Counted from the stretch's first letter, positions 1 to 11,237 are shown. The stretch is 64,000 bases of DNA from Allomyces arbusculus (GCA_027604705.1 JADHYV010000073.1:1-64000), one strand, 5' to 3'. A program made the numbers and translations. Notes: generated by a model not told the origin, from the sequence alone.

Positions 1-230
1 TCACACAACTCCAGCGGTGAAACGACAAAGGAAAAACATCAAAGGGGAAACACAAATGCGAGCCAAACACTCCGACAATAGCTTGAGGTGCAGGCTGAGC
101 AGCTGGACACAAGGAGTCGTTGCAGACAGACGCTACCAAAATGATATGGTGTTGAGTGTAGAACGAGCCTGTTGTATTCAGAGGTACAGTTTGGGCGTTT
201 ATATACATGGAATGACAAGCAGGAATTATC
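1..230 (-). mobile_element. Ty1/copia LTR fragments (fossil), minus orientation
   Basis: The complement of about 1-80 resembles the start of the LTR seen at 1223, with a similar TGTC..AGTGTTT..GCT opening followed by T-rich runs. The complement of about 120-205 carries a TATATAAA-like motif and then sequence that looks like the far end of an LTR. The fragment runs off the left edge of the window. CG dinucleotides are scarce, as expected for an old, formerly methylated repeat. Broken; orientation and exact ends are uncertain. From about 230 to 790 nothing recognisable is seen. Confidence 0.45.
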
Positions 231-789
231 AGAAACAACAAACTTGCAAAAGGAGTCAAACTTGTAACTCCACTTCACATCACAGGGCAGGCAGCTGTGC
301 AGTGGTCAGTGCAGGTGGGCAGGTGGGGGACTGCACAGACCTGAGCATGGCAACTGCTGCCAAAGGCCCCCACAGACCACCGCAGGCCCACCAACAGCAG
401 GGGCAGGTTCATGCGACCCACCATCATTGCCCCATTGCATCAGCACAGGGCAGGCGCCTGTGTGGACAGGGCAGGACAAGTAGGTGGTGCTGCAGCAGCA
501 AGCATTGGTGCCACTGCAGAAACATTTGGCATGGGCAGGGACTGCAGCTGCTGTGAATATCATTGTCGAGCGTCATTATGCAGCATGTTTCGCACTGGAC
601 AGATGGGTGCAGTGTGCAAATGCAGTGGTTTTTGGTGGGTGGTTTTTGCATTGCAGCACCTCAAGTGGTGGCAGTTTGGAATGGGTGGCCCATGTGTGGG
701 ACAACAATCTGGTTCAAGTTCAATGATCTGAACGTCACAATCTCAACGATCTAATACCATTGGTCTGTACCATTACTTACATGCGCCAC

Positions 790-1222
790 ACATGCAGTGC
801 CATGATCCAAGTCAACCATGGCTGCTGAGTATGTATTGGCAAGCTTGGCTGGTGACACAATTCTCACAATGCACACTGCTCAAGGAGCTTGGATACAAGC
901 AGAATGGACTGATGCCACTCATGGAGGACAACAAATCAGTGGAGCTTTGCCAAGGATGCACTGCTCTTGTCCAAGCATGTTGAGATCCATGCACACTGGT
1001 TGCAGGACTAAATTGCCAAGACGGTTTATTGCCCTGCAGTGTGTGGACATGGAGAACCAGATTGCCAACATTTTGACCAAGCCACTTGCTGCCCCTGCAA
1101 ACCAGATTGCTGACACTTTGACCAAGCTGCTTGCTGCCCCTGTGTTCTGCAAGCTGTGTGACATGATTGGGATTGCAGAAGTTCCTGTCCTGTGCACATA
1201 GGGAATGCTTGCCATGGGGGAG
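790..1222 (+). mobile_element. Ty1/copia polyprotein 3' end (RNase H region), fossil
   Basis: The conceptual translation shows the typical end of a copia polyprotein: an AEYV.ASLAG-like segment, LLKEL..KQNGLMPLMEDNKS, and the end-of-RNase-H signature ENQIANILTKPLAAP, part of which is repeated a second time. A purine-rich GGGGGAG tract sits directly before the LTR that starts at 1223, the normal polypurine-tract position. The copy is broken in several places and is the remnant of a longer element. The CpG-poor composition suggests considerable age. Confidence 0.75.
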
Positions 1223-1833
1223 TGTCAAAGTGTTCAGCTCACATTTGTTTCTTTCCTTTGCCATTGTCCTTTGTTGTTTCTTTGTTGGATCAGTTTGAGT
1301 CGGATCCACGTGTAAATGAAGGTGGCAACCCAGGTTATGGTTGCCATTACCACTGAAGTGCAGAGTGCACACACCAAATGCATTCTTTCTCCTGCTGAAC
1401 CTTGCAAAGCCCACTGGCCCCAATATGCCTGAATTGTCTGCAACAGAACCAATGCTGCTCACTGACAAGAGCAATGGGAACCAAGAAACAGGAATGGCCT
1501 GCTTCAAATTGTTCACATGGTCAGGGTCATTGTTCTTGTTTCTATGAAAAAGCCACTGAATCCAGTGGACAGATTTGTGGAGTTGTGCCCTGTATGTCGC
1601 AAATTTGGTAGCAGGAGCAGCGCTTTCTGTTAGACTGGTGGACAATGTGTTTGTGGAGCTTTTGCAAGGTTGGGCAGGAGAAAGAATGCTTTTGGTGTGT
1701 GCACTGCATTTCAACTGTGGTGGCAACCATAACCTAGGTTGCACCTTCATTTACACGTGGATCCGACTCGAACTGCTCCAACAAAGAAATGACTCAGGAC
1801 AACAGCAAAAACAAACACAAGCCAAACACTTCA
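1223..1833. mobile_element. Two copia LTR copies facing each other (fossil)
   Basis: A forward LTR starts at 1223 with TGTCAAAGTGTTC right after the polypurine tract. Reading the complement from about 1833 gives a second, diverged copy of the same sequence. Both share the T-rich start, the GAGTCGGATCCACGTGTAA segment, and the run ending in CATTCTTTCTCCTGC. They meet near 1500, so the block is an imperfect inverted repeat of two LTRs, best matched over 1283-1411 and 1661-1790. The divergence points to an old event. Ends are approximate. Confidence 0.7.
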
Positions 1834-1879
1834 TGGCCCACCCCATTCTTCCTTGGGCTGGCACCCCCATAGAGCCGCC

Positions 1880-2042
1880 CATGGTCCAATGCAAGCTTGC
1901 AGCGTCCAGACGCCAGTATAAAGTGGGCAAGTGCTTGCCCTTGTTCTGGCTTGGTTTGAATCACACTTTGAAAGAATTTTCTGACAGAAGTGCTGCCCCA
2001 ACCGCCCAGCACTGACTCCTTGATCAGCGTTTATCTGCTACA
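1880..2042 (+). mobile_element. Probable LTR tail (fossil)
   Basis: A TATAAA-like motif near 1918 is followed by about 120 CpG-poor bases ending near CAATAACA. A GACTCCTTG segment here is shared with the complement of the fragment at the left edge. This fits the promoter-to-end part of an LTR lying just beyond the inverted pair. Broken, with approximate ends. Confidence 0.35.
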
Positions 2043-2048
2043 ATAACA

Positions 2049-4440
2049 TCAGTATGCTCCACCTGTGTACCCCATTGTCATCCCACCCCGCGCCGCCTGT
2101 GCATGCCGCGGCCGCCCAGCCTGTGGCGGTTGATTTGTTGCTGGTGCAATCGCGCGTGCTGGCGTCCCTGCATCCTCAGACATCAAGCTCAACCCCGACT
2201 TGGCCACGTCGTGCCCAAACGCAATCGCCTTGAGCATGCCCTCAAGGTACTCGATAAACTGCTGGATCGAGTCGATGCGACCCGCGACGGCGTCCAAGAT
2301 CAGCGACCGCAGCGCCGACGGAATGTACCCCTTGTGCCGCGCAAACCGACTGCTCACGCGTTCCACGACGCGGAGGGATCGGAACTCCTCTTCGATCTCC
2401 GAGTCAGGCTCTGACACGTCATACATGAGGTCGTTGGTCAGGATCTCGGCGAGCGTAATGCCATACGCCGTCAAGTCGACAGTCTTGTCGTACGACTCAC
2501 TGTTCATTTGCACTAGTGTTCGAATCGAAAGGTGAATCCCGTGTTCGACAGAGAAAACAGTGGGAACAGTAACCGTACCAGCGGGCATGTACCCGACCGT
2601 GCCCGCGGCGCGCGTCTTTTTGCTCGCACGCTCACGCGTGACGAGACCAAAGTCGGTGACTTTGATGACAGGCTCGTGCTCCAACTAGATGACCGAAACG
2701 CAGCGGTGGAAGCGGTGAGCGAGGAGCGCAGGATGGACGAAAACCAAACTAAAAAACTAACGTACAAAATACTGAATCGTCACGTTGATGTCGGGGCCGT
2801 GCAAGTCCTTGTTGACGAGCACATTTGATGGCTTCAAGTCCTAGAGGGGCGGGCAAATCAAGTTAACATCTCCCCCAGTCCGCACCAACAATCGAATACA
2901 AAGTCAAAGTACCCGGAAAATGAAGCCGGCCGTGTGCACGCCATGCAAAAAGTAGGCAATCTGGAGGCCGACGAGTAGCTTCATGGTGTTGTTCATGGGC
3001 CGCTTGCGGTCGAGAATGGCCGCTTCGAGATCACCCTGCAGCCGCTCGTAGCACCACCCGGTCACGCAGCCGTTTTCGTCAAACTTGAAGGCATTAATGT
3101 CGACGTCGTGCTGCCGCATCTGGTCGGTGAAGGGCATGAGCGCGTCGCGCGAAATTTGCGTTTCGCCAATGAGCCGAATTGTGAAGGTGGTCATGGACAT
3201 AGCGCTATTCGGTGCCGCACATGTCAGTAATGAGACTCGCGGCATACGACATGCCGAGCAGCAAGCAAACGTACCGCATGCCAGCCAGCTCGTGCGGCGA
3301 CGGCTTGCAGTAGAAGACCTTGACGACAACGAGTGACCTACTATCGAGCGGGAGCCGCGCGAGGAACACGGTGGCCTGCCCGCCCGCAGCGATCAAGCGC
3401 AGCAACTGCACGTCGGTGGACATGGCCGGGACGCGCGCGTCACTCCTCGACTGCGGCTGCGCTTGCAACTGCTGCTGCCTCGCCTGCGCCATTTGCTGCT
3501 TGTAGAGCTGTTCACCATGAATGGGAGCGACGCGGGGTACATGCCGTTGCTGGGGATGTTGCAGGGGCGGGTGCGGCGGCTGGAACGCGCGATGCTGCGG
3601 CTGCGGCTGCGGCTGCCCGTGCTTGTTCGGGTCAGAGCGCACGCGCATCGAGTTCATGCTCGAATTGAGCGTTTCGACAGCGGCCTCGGCGGCGCGTGGC
3701 GGTGCTGCAGCGCTGGGGTACTGCGGCGGCGGCGGAACGACTGCGAGGAGAGCCGTCAGCATCACGAGCAGATGGTGAAACTTGTGACCGTGGACAAATT
3801 GCGCGTACCGGTGCGGCGCGTGCGTGACCGCGTCATGGGCCCACGCGGTGCGGGCTGCGCGGGCACGGTGGGTACATGGTCGGCGGTGCGCAACTCGGCC
3901 TCCTTATCAGAACCGCTGGCGTCCTCGTCGGAGAGCCCCACATCGTCGTCGGTGTTGCGGTACTCGTCGTCGTCCGACTCGGCGAGCGCCCTCTGATGCG
4001 CGCGCAGCGCCTTCTCAAAGTCCTCGTCGACATCCGGTAGCGGGGCCGAGGCGCGACGGTAATTGGCGACGGGCACGTTCTTGGACTTGAGCTTGCGCTT
4101 GTATTCGCGAAACTGCTCAAACCACTGGTCAATCGACGAAGCGTTGGGCAGGTGGGCAATGCCGCGCGCGCGGCCGTCTTGAATGATTTTCTGCCAGTGT
4201 TCCTTGCGCCACGACGAGGACGAGAGCGACCTGGTGGAGAAAGGGGGGCGGTGGTCAAATTGCTGGTCGTCGTGGCCCGAGCAGCAAGCAGTCCGCGGAA
4301 AAAAAGGGCACTGACTTCATGGGCACAACCTCGCTCGGGCGGTGCTCGAGGACGTGCTTGGCGTAGGTGAGCAGCTCCATGAAGTAGTCCCCGAGCGCAT
4401 CGGCCGTGTCGCGCGGCGAGAGCTTGGCTGCCGGCGGCAT
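2049..4440 (-). CDS. Serine/threonine protein kinase (TKL-like), seven exons
   Basis: About 650 residues after splicing. The N-terminal 180 residues are an unrecognised segment starting MPPAAKLSPRDTAD, with an acidic Ser/Asp stretch. A Pro/Gln-rich linker follows, then a kinase domain: glycine loop IAAGGQATVFLAR, lysine in VVVKVF, catalytic loop FRDLKPSNVLVN, magnesium loop VTDFGLVTRE, then GTVGYMP and a VDLTAYGITLAEIL helix. The catalytic loop reads FRD where HRD is usual. Exon joins were chosen by frame and by GTACG donors, CTGAC branch sites and TAG/CAG acceptors; for example the intron near 3735-3800 joins the acidic segment to the linker in phase. It could be two genes if that intron is wrong, but the phase match argues for one. 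Shares a 461-base upstream region with the plus-strand ORF at 4902. Confidence 0.87.
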
Positions 4441-4901
4441 CGTGGAAAATGGGCAGCGACGGCGGTCGGCGAGCACGGAGAGCGGCGAAAGAGGGCCGTT
4501 GCGCGAAACTAGCTGTGGAGCGGCGGCGACGGGCACGCAAGGCCAGTCGAGCGAGCTGCCGGCAGTCGGCAACGGCCAAAGTGAGGAGCGGGACGCAGAG
4601 GAGCGAGGACGGTCAGGTCCGGTTGTCGAGGCGAACAGCGAACGAGGACGGCGGTGGCCGAGGGCGGTGGGCCACGCGCGATTGGCCTGCAATTGACACG
4701 TGTCCGTCCTGCCCCAACCATCGACACTTGGCCATGCGGTGAGATGCTCGATCTGGGCGCAGCGCGGACCACAACGGCACCACGTCACCGTCTGCAACAA
4801 CGGCTGCCCTGCACCTGGCCCGGTGCCCGCATCCCGTCATATCTCATCTCGCGACAAGCACGACCGAGCCCACGCGCCACGACCTCTCGAGGGCAGCACC
4901 A
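4441..4901. promoter_or_regulatory. Divergent intergenic region (kinase / Gag-like ORF)
   Basis: GC-rich spacer between two head-to-head reading frames. No clear TATA box or other named element is visible. Long open frames here are by-products of high GC. Confidence 0.4.
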
Positions 4902-6292
4902 TGAGCAACCCGCAACGACACGCATCGACCCGCACCGACGACGATCTCGCCGCTCTCTACGCCGACGCACGGCTCGCTGCGTTTTGGGCCGCCTACGAGG
5001 ACCCCGACCCGCACATCCGAAAGGCGCAAGCCCTCGCCAAGAGTAATCTGCTCCGCAAGGGCCACTTTGCTGCCTGGGAGGCTCGCGTGCGCGCCCTGCT
5101 CCATCTCACCGGCGTCTGGGCCGTCGTCGCCGTGGACCGCCACCTGCTCTTGTCACCAGCAACGGCCCAGGATGAACGAGTCGAGCACCACCGCGAACGC
5201 ATGGCCTCGGACGAGCTGAAGATCCTCCACGGCTTGATCAACGAGACAACGCCATTCTCGGAAGCCTTGATTTCCGCGCAAACGTGGCTCGCTGCGCTCC
5301 TCATTGTCGCGTGCATGGGCTTGGGCCGGCTGCCGGATTCGTTTATCAAGCAGCGCATCGAACTCATCAACTGCCACGAGCTCTGGAACTATGCACGCGA
5401 GCAGGTCGGTCTCGCTGCCGCGGCACATTACGCGCGCGTCGCCGACCAGCGCGATCTCTACGCGTCGGCCACGCTCGGCGGCCTCTACACCCTTCCGACA
5501 GCCAGTACTGGCCAGCCAAAGGACCCGGTCGCCAACTTAGACACGTTCCACAACGCCTTTAACATGAAGATTCGCACCGTGCGGCTTACCGCCATGGACG
5601 AGCGCACGCTGTGCCACCGGTACCTGCGCCTGCTGCCGATCCGCGAACTCGCGCCCTTTGCTCGGCGCGAATTGTCGCGCCGCTCCAATGCGGTCGTCAA
5701 GCTCGCCGACCTCCAGAAACGCGCGCTCATGGACGTTAAGAACCCGGGCGCCGGTGCGGCCGCGGGCCCACCGGGCTCGGCCAAACCAACGCCCGAGGCC
5801 GCGCCTGCGTCGTCGGCACCACCACCTGACGTGCTCCCGGCCCTCGCTAGCCGATGGATTCTTGATCCAGCAGAGCACCTGCACATGACGTTTGATGGCA
5901 ACGACTTTATCGACTATGAGCCTGTCGTACCCGTAACGATCCAGCTGACCGTGCGGTACCACGAGCGCGAGTCGATTGTGATGCCGTCCACCATCATTGG
6001 CCGGGGGACCGTGCTGCTGAACAGTGCCAGACCCGGTGGACGCGTGCGGCTCAACAATGTCGTGCACGTGCCCGAAGTCGTGTATCGTCGTATCAGTCTG
6101 CGGCGGCTGCTCAAGCTTGGGTACGCCTATTGCTTGGCCAAGGACGAGGTGGGCGTGTACTACCCACCGCTGCCGAGTCCAGGGCACGAGAACGAGGCAC
6201 AGATTGTGCTGGCCGGAGAGTGGGTCGAAGGTTGGCCGTGTGCCAAAGTCGTGGAGGAAGGAACCGGTGCAGCAACTAGTTTGGCAAGGTAA
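4902..6292 (+). CDS. Ty1/copia Gag-protease-like ORF (possible co-opted gene)
   Basis: A single uninterrupted frame of about 463 residues from the ATG at 4902. The first half resembles copia Gag of the UBN2 type (FAAWEARVRALLHLTGVW, later a helical CHRYLRLLPIREL segment). An Ala/Pro linker follows. The last 150 residues resemble the copia protease/pre-integrase segment (WILDP, IIGRGTVLL, VRLNNVVHVPE, LLKLGYAY). No integrase, reverse transcriptase, LTRs or purine tract flank it, so only the Gag-protease part of an element is present. Composition is GC- and CpG-rich like the host genes, unlike the copia fossils at 1-2045. Either an isolated old piece that happens to look whole, or a Gag-derived host gene. 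It ends 62 bases from the convergent sirtuin gene. Confidence 0.7.
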
Positions 6293-6354
6293 TGAATGGA
6301 TTTGAATATCTGACTCGTGCTCACTCAAAGTCAAAGCAACAGCGAAAACATGAT

Positions 6355-8092
6355 TTATTCCGTTGGCTCCACGGACCTCAACCGCATCGTGCGCCGGAAC
6401 CCCGCTGGCACCGGCTGTTCCGCAGCCACCAAGGGCCTCATCTCGCCCACGTCCCCTTTCCCTACCATCTCAGTCGGCTTGACGACGGGGAACTGCAACC
6501 TGGTCTGCCCGCGCTCGCGTTCCGCACGACGCGCCGCAGCCAGTTCCCGCTTATGCCTCCGCTCAGCCGCATCATAATCGAGCCGCTGCAACTCGTGCGC
6601 CCACTGGTGCACAACGTCATCGGCATCGCCCGTGAGCACGACATCAAACACATCGCCCCACTCCTTGGCGGGCAATGGCGTGCGATTCACTAGAATCACA
6701 AGTCCGTGCTTCTTCTTCCTCCTCGTCTGCCGCGCCGGTGGTGCTGGTCCGAGCGAGAGTCGTTCCACGTCGAGATCATCGCTCCCATCGTCGTGAATTG
6801 CGGCCGCGAAATCGCGCACGAGGCGCTTGATCCCGTGCACTTTCAGCGACGTGCCCATAACGACGAGGACGTCGGGCCGTTTGCGCAAGTCGCGCGATAC
6901 GGCGTCAGCAATCTCGTCGCCCGCCGGGTGCGTCTCGTTGTAGAGCACGACATTGGGCCGCAGCGCACCGATACCCCGCACGCGTTTCCCCGCGGATTCA
7001 CGTTCGCGTGCGTCGCACAAACAGCTCGGGCATGCAGGTGCAGAGCCGCCAGCGTAGGTGGCCGCGAACCGCGGCGTAAACGGGAACAGATCAGCGCACC
7101 GCGTGCACCGGACCGTATCAAGCGACCCATGCAGTTCGACGACGCGCGGGGCGCGGCTTGCAGGGGATGCAGTGCCGCGCGCGCGTGGTGCGGGAAGTTT
7201 CACGGGCAAGGGCCGTTCCGACTCGCTTTCCGAGTCGGAAAGGGATGTGACGTCGATGAGCGAGTCAGGCTCCGAGTCCTGGTCGTTGGTCACGTCCATG
7301 TTCCCAACCCCGGCACGCGTCTCGAGCCCGTCAATATTTTGCGTGTAGACACGCAGCAGCGACCCGCGCTCGTCGAGATGTCGCAGAAATCGGTGCGTCG
7401 AGGTCGGATTTGCGGCCCGTGTCGCGTCGCGGAGACCGGCCATGAACTGGTAGAAGAGGCGCGTAGTAGCCTCGGCGCGGAAGAGTGCAGCATCAAACAG
7501 GTCCTGGCCCTTGACAACATCCTTGGCGTGCGCCGACTTGACGAGGGCGTAGAGGCCGTTTTCGGAGCGGAAGTCCTGGGATCAGGGCAGAAGAAACGAA
7601 TCAGGTGGGGTCCGGCAGTGTTGCGTGCGCTCTGGTTCGACAAGAGCGTACGGGGATACCAGCCGAGACGGAAATGCCGGCGCCGGCGACGACGACGATG
7701 CGCTTGGCGTGGTAGAGGGCATGCGCCGTGGCACGAATGTCATCCTGGTCCACTTGGGAAGTGGACGAGAGCGGGGCCGTGGGCGTAACAGGTCGTGCTG
7801 CCGGTCGCGAGGCCGTCAGTGCTGCTGGACCCTTGGTCGTGGGCGGTGACGGGGGAGAGGGTGTGGCCCGGCTCGCGGCGATCAAACCCTGCGCAGGGGG
7901 CGGCACAGATGCACGGGGACTGGCGGCAGCAGCCCTTGCCGTGGCGTTGGCCGGGCGGGTTGGTGGAGGGCGTTGGCGGGCCGGGGATGGTGCCTTGGTC
8001 GGGGCCACCGCAGGCTTGGGCACGGCCGATGGGGTCTTGGGCACAGAGCGGCAAAGATCGTCGTTAGGGGTCGCGGACACTGCCGCAGCCGC

Positions 8093-8132
<40 letters not shown>

Positions 8133-8191
8133 GCGGCGGCGGCCCGGGCCCTCGTATTCGGGCGCGACGAGGCGGTCGCTGTCGTGGTCAT
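6355..8191 (-). CDS. Sirtuin (NAD-dependent protein deacylase), Hst3/Hst4-like
   Basis: 586 residues in two exons (8191-7652 and 7575-6355) around a 76-base intron with a GTACGC donor; the join reads GAGISVSAGIP then DFRSENGLYAL. Sirtuin landmarks in order: GAGIS..AGIPDFR (NAD site), TQNIDGLE, catalytic His in VVELHGSL, zinc cysteines CTRC and CPSC, GALRPNVVLYNE, VMGTSLKVHG and LVNRTPLP. A Ser/Asp-rich insertion of about 50 residues separates TQNIDG from the catalytic His, as in Hst3/Hst4-type fungal enzymes. The N-terminal 140 residues are low complexity and include a run of about 22 alanines encoded by a CAG/GCA repeat. Predicted nuclear histone (H3K56-type) deacetylase; substrate and location are inferred from the family. 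Head to head with the STK32-like gene. Confidence 0.93.
8094..8130. repeat. CAG trinucleotide repeat inside the sirtuin gene
   Basis: Twelve near-perfect CAG units followed by CGG units. On the coding (minus) strand they encode part of the polyalanine tract near residue 25 of the sirtuin. Confidence 0.9.
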
Positions 8192-9185
8192 GATGGCGGA
8201 GGGTTGGATCGCGGAGGCGCGCAAGAGAGCGGGAGGGAGCAGGCCGAAGCGAGCACGGCGAGGACCCCGCCAGGCCGCCATGAACACGTGCACGGCCGTC
8301 TTTTCGCACGTGAGGGCCGCCTCCTGCGCGGCGAGGCGACTCCTGCACGGCAAGGCGACTCCTGCGCCACGTGTGGGGAGCCGCCCGGGGGCCAGCTGGC
8401 GGCGTCAACGTCGCTCGCCGTCTCGGACTTGCGCGCGGGTCTCGAGCATCGCCACGGCCATCGCCGCCGCCGACCACTTTTGCGAAGACGGTGCGCAGGA
8501 CGACTCGCGCCGCGCGCGCGCCGACGCCGCCAGCGCCGCCCCGTTGTTCTCAGTTGATTGCCGAGCAGTTTGCGGCGACTTGACCGACACGGGCAGTCAA
8601 CAGCCGCCGCTGCCTCTGCTCGCCGAACTCACCGCCGACCACGACACGACGCCCAACAAGCGGCCGGTCCTCCACATTACACGCTTCCCCACGGCCCACT
8701 CCCGCTCAACGACGCTGCGAGCAAGGCGCGACCTCTCGCGCTCGCTCCCGCGGCCTCTCGCGCCCGCTCCCGCGGCCTCGCACCGCCGCTGTGCGCCAAC
8801 CCCGTCCAAAGAGCAGCAAGCCGAACCGTCGTTGCCACCTTGCCCACCCCGCACGCCCGGGCGCCCACACACTTGCACGCCATCTCGTCGACGACGACGG
8901 CACTCGCCGCATCGCCGTGCTTTGCCGCGGCCTGCCCATCTGTCCGCTCACCCACTCGCCTCGCATCGCCCAACGTGCACCGTGCCGCCGTGCCCCGCTG
9001 CTTGCCCGACTCGGCGACTGTTTGCCGCAAGGTTAACGCTTCCTGTCGCACCGTCTGCTTGGCCGTTGCGCCTCGTTGCCGCTCGCTTTTTCCGTTGCTC
9101 TCAACTGCACTCGTGTGCCCGTCTGGCCGCACCTCGGCAACCGCCCAGCCACCGCTCTGGCATCGCTGCCCCCTCGACCTCCATC
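8192..9185. promoter_or_regulatory. Divergent intergenic region (sirtuin / STK32-like)
   Basis: About 990 bases between two start codons. A very long plus-strand frame (7728-9542) crosses it, but it is antisense to the sirtuin and has no recognisable domain. Repeated CTCGCGCTCGCTCCCGCGGCC-like CT/CG-rich motifs near 8730-8790 are visible. No TATA box is seen. Confidence 0.4.
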
Positions 9186-11237
9186 ATGGGCGGGATTTGC
9201 TGCAAGCCGGAGCTCATCGACTTTGATGGCGAAGGTATCGTCATACCGTCTTCGAAACCCGTTTTGTTTTTCTTTCCGTGTGCTTGCCACGTCGTCCTGC
9301 GCACTTGGTCAACCCCGACGCGTCCGCCTTGCGTCTTGGATCGTGCCATGTTCGCAGTTTCTCGGCGGCACCACGCCACGGTCGCGCGCTTGCCCACTTC
9401 CTTCCACTTGTTCACGGTTCTATCGGGTCATGGCGTGTTTGCATCGCGGCTTTTTCGGCTCCTGACTCTTGCCGCTTGTCCCGGACCCTTTTCCGGCCCG
9501 GCCCCATTGTCGTGTCTGTCTAGTCGACCTGAACCACTTTGAGCTGTTGCGGTCCGTCGGCAAGGGCGCCTTTGGCAAAGTACGCTTCCAACCTTGCACG
9601 AGTGAGTACCTCACGTGCTCACTTCATCGCGACGTTGCTACAGGTCCGCGTCGTGCAGCACAAGCGTGACAAGACGCTCTACGCGCTCAAGTACATCAAT
9701 AAGGAAAAATGCATCAAGATGCGCGCCGTCGAAAACATTATCCAGGAACGCCGCCTGCTCGAGGAGATCCACTTCCCACTCATCGTCAACTTGCGCTTCG
9801 CGTTCCAAGACGACGAGAACTTGTTCATGGTTCTTGACTTGATGCTCGGCGGCGACCTGCGGTTCCACCTCGACCGCCAAGGGTGTCTCAACGAGACCGC
9901 CGTGCAGTTTTATGTGGCCGAGATTGCGCTTGCCTTGAATTACTTGCACGAGCGCAAGATTGTGCACCGGTTCGTCTCATTTCCGACTCGTTTCGATATC
10001 GATGACGCCACGCTGATGGATTCCTGCTATTGTTTCACCAAATAGCGACTTGAAACCCGACAACGTGCTGCTCTGTGAACGTTCGTCTAGTCTTGCCGTC
10101 CTCGCCACGCCCTCGCCCCGTCTTCCCCCAGATTCACACGTTTTCCATTGGCTCGACTCGTTTAGGCGGCCACGCGCACCTGACCGACTTTAACATTGCC
10201 GTTCACTACAACGACCGCAAGCCGCTCACCGCCATTGCCGGCAGTATGGCCTACATGGCCCCCGAGGTGCTCAACCGCAAGGGCTATTTTGCCACGGTCG
10301 ACTGGTGGAGTTTGGGTGTCGTTGCCTATGAGCTCTTGTTTGGCAGGGTACTGTCGACGTTAGCCCGTCATCTCGTCCGTTCATTACTCGCCACTGACAC
10401 GCTTCTTCTCGGCACGTAGCGCCCGTACCGCGCCAAGACCAACGAGGCCCTCACACAGGCCATTCTTCTGGAACCACTCGTCTTCCCTGAGAACTCGCCC
10501 AACCACGTGTCGCAAGAATGCATTGACTGCATCAAGGGGGTTCGTCGCTCGTTCTGCTGCCAGGACCGTGGCGCAACCTGTTCCTAATTCTCATTTTCTC
10601 GCATCTAGTTGATCAACCGCGACATTGCGACGCGATTGGGCTGCGGTTCGGCCGGGTTTACAGCGCTGCGGCAGCACCCATGGCTGCGGCACCTCGAGTG
10701 GGAGCGCATGGCGACCAAGGAAGTGACTGCACCGTTCATTCCCGACGTACGAACTGCTTCCTTCACCACATCGGGCTGTGACTGCAGAAATACTGATCCC
10801 TTTCTGTTTGCACCGCATAGTCGAAGCGCCCCAACTTTGACGCGACGCACGAGCTCGAGGAACTGCTGCTCGAGGAGAACCCGCTCAAGCACAAGAAAAA
10901 GTCGACCTCGGCCAAACCTGGGCAGGAACCGGCGCCGCTCACCAAGGAGGCACGGCTGTTCCAGACCAAGTTCCTCGTCTACGACTACTCGAAGCCGCGT
11001 TCGCCTGCGCGAGAGTTTGGCGAGGTCTCCTTTGTCGATTTGCAGCCAATTGTGCGCGACGTGGAGCCGCGCACCGCGACCACGTCCATGTGCTCTGACG
11101 TGCCGACGCCTGTCGTGGCCGTGGCCGCGACCGACCTTCCGCCGCCACCCGTGCGCGGGTCGTCGAGCAACGCCATGCGCGTCGCGAGTCCGACCCCGGC
11201 GCCGCCGCCGCCGGCAGCGCAGCCCATGAGGCGGTGA
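9186..11237 (+). CDS. STK32/YANK-like AGC-family protein kinase
   Basis: 438 residues in eight exons (about 9186-9234, 9524-9579, 9644-9969, 10046-10074, 10166-10347, 10420-10539, 10609-10746, 10821-11237). Starts MGGICCKPE, a signal for N-myristoylation with adjacent palmitoylatable cysteines, so plasma-membrane or endomembrane attachment is predicted. Then NHFELLRSVGKGAFGKV, ALKYINKEKCIK, HRDLKPDNVLL, HLTDFNIAVHY (DFN in place of DFG, as in STK32), AGSMAYMAPEVL, VDWWSLGVVAYELL. After the kinase domain FIPD..RPNFDATHELEELL and PLKHKKKS match the conserved STK32 tail. The last 110 residues are Pro/Ala-rich. Exon 1 codes only the lipidation signal and is separated by a 289-base intron. Substrates are unknown. 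Confidence 0.93.

Noticed and set aside
2049-4440. Calling the acidic 3762-4440 segment a separate gene from the kinase
   Set aside because: A GTACGC donor, CTGAC branch site and CAG acceptor remove the apparent stop and keep phase into the Pro/Gln linker of the kinase.
7728-9542. A 604-codon plus-strand frame across the sirtuin promoter
   Set aside because: It is antisense to sirtuin exon 1, reads through the reverse complement of the polyalanine repeat and intron 1 of the kinase gene, has Ala/Arg/Pro bias and no domain. A product of high GC.
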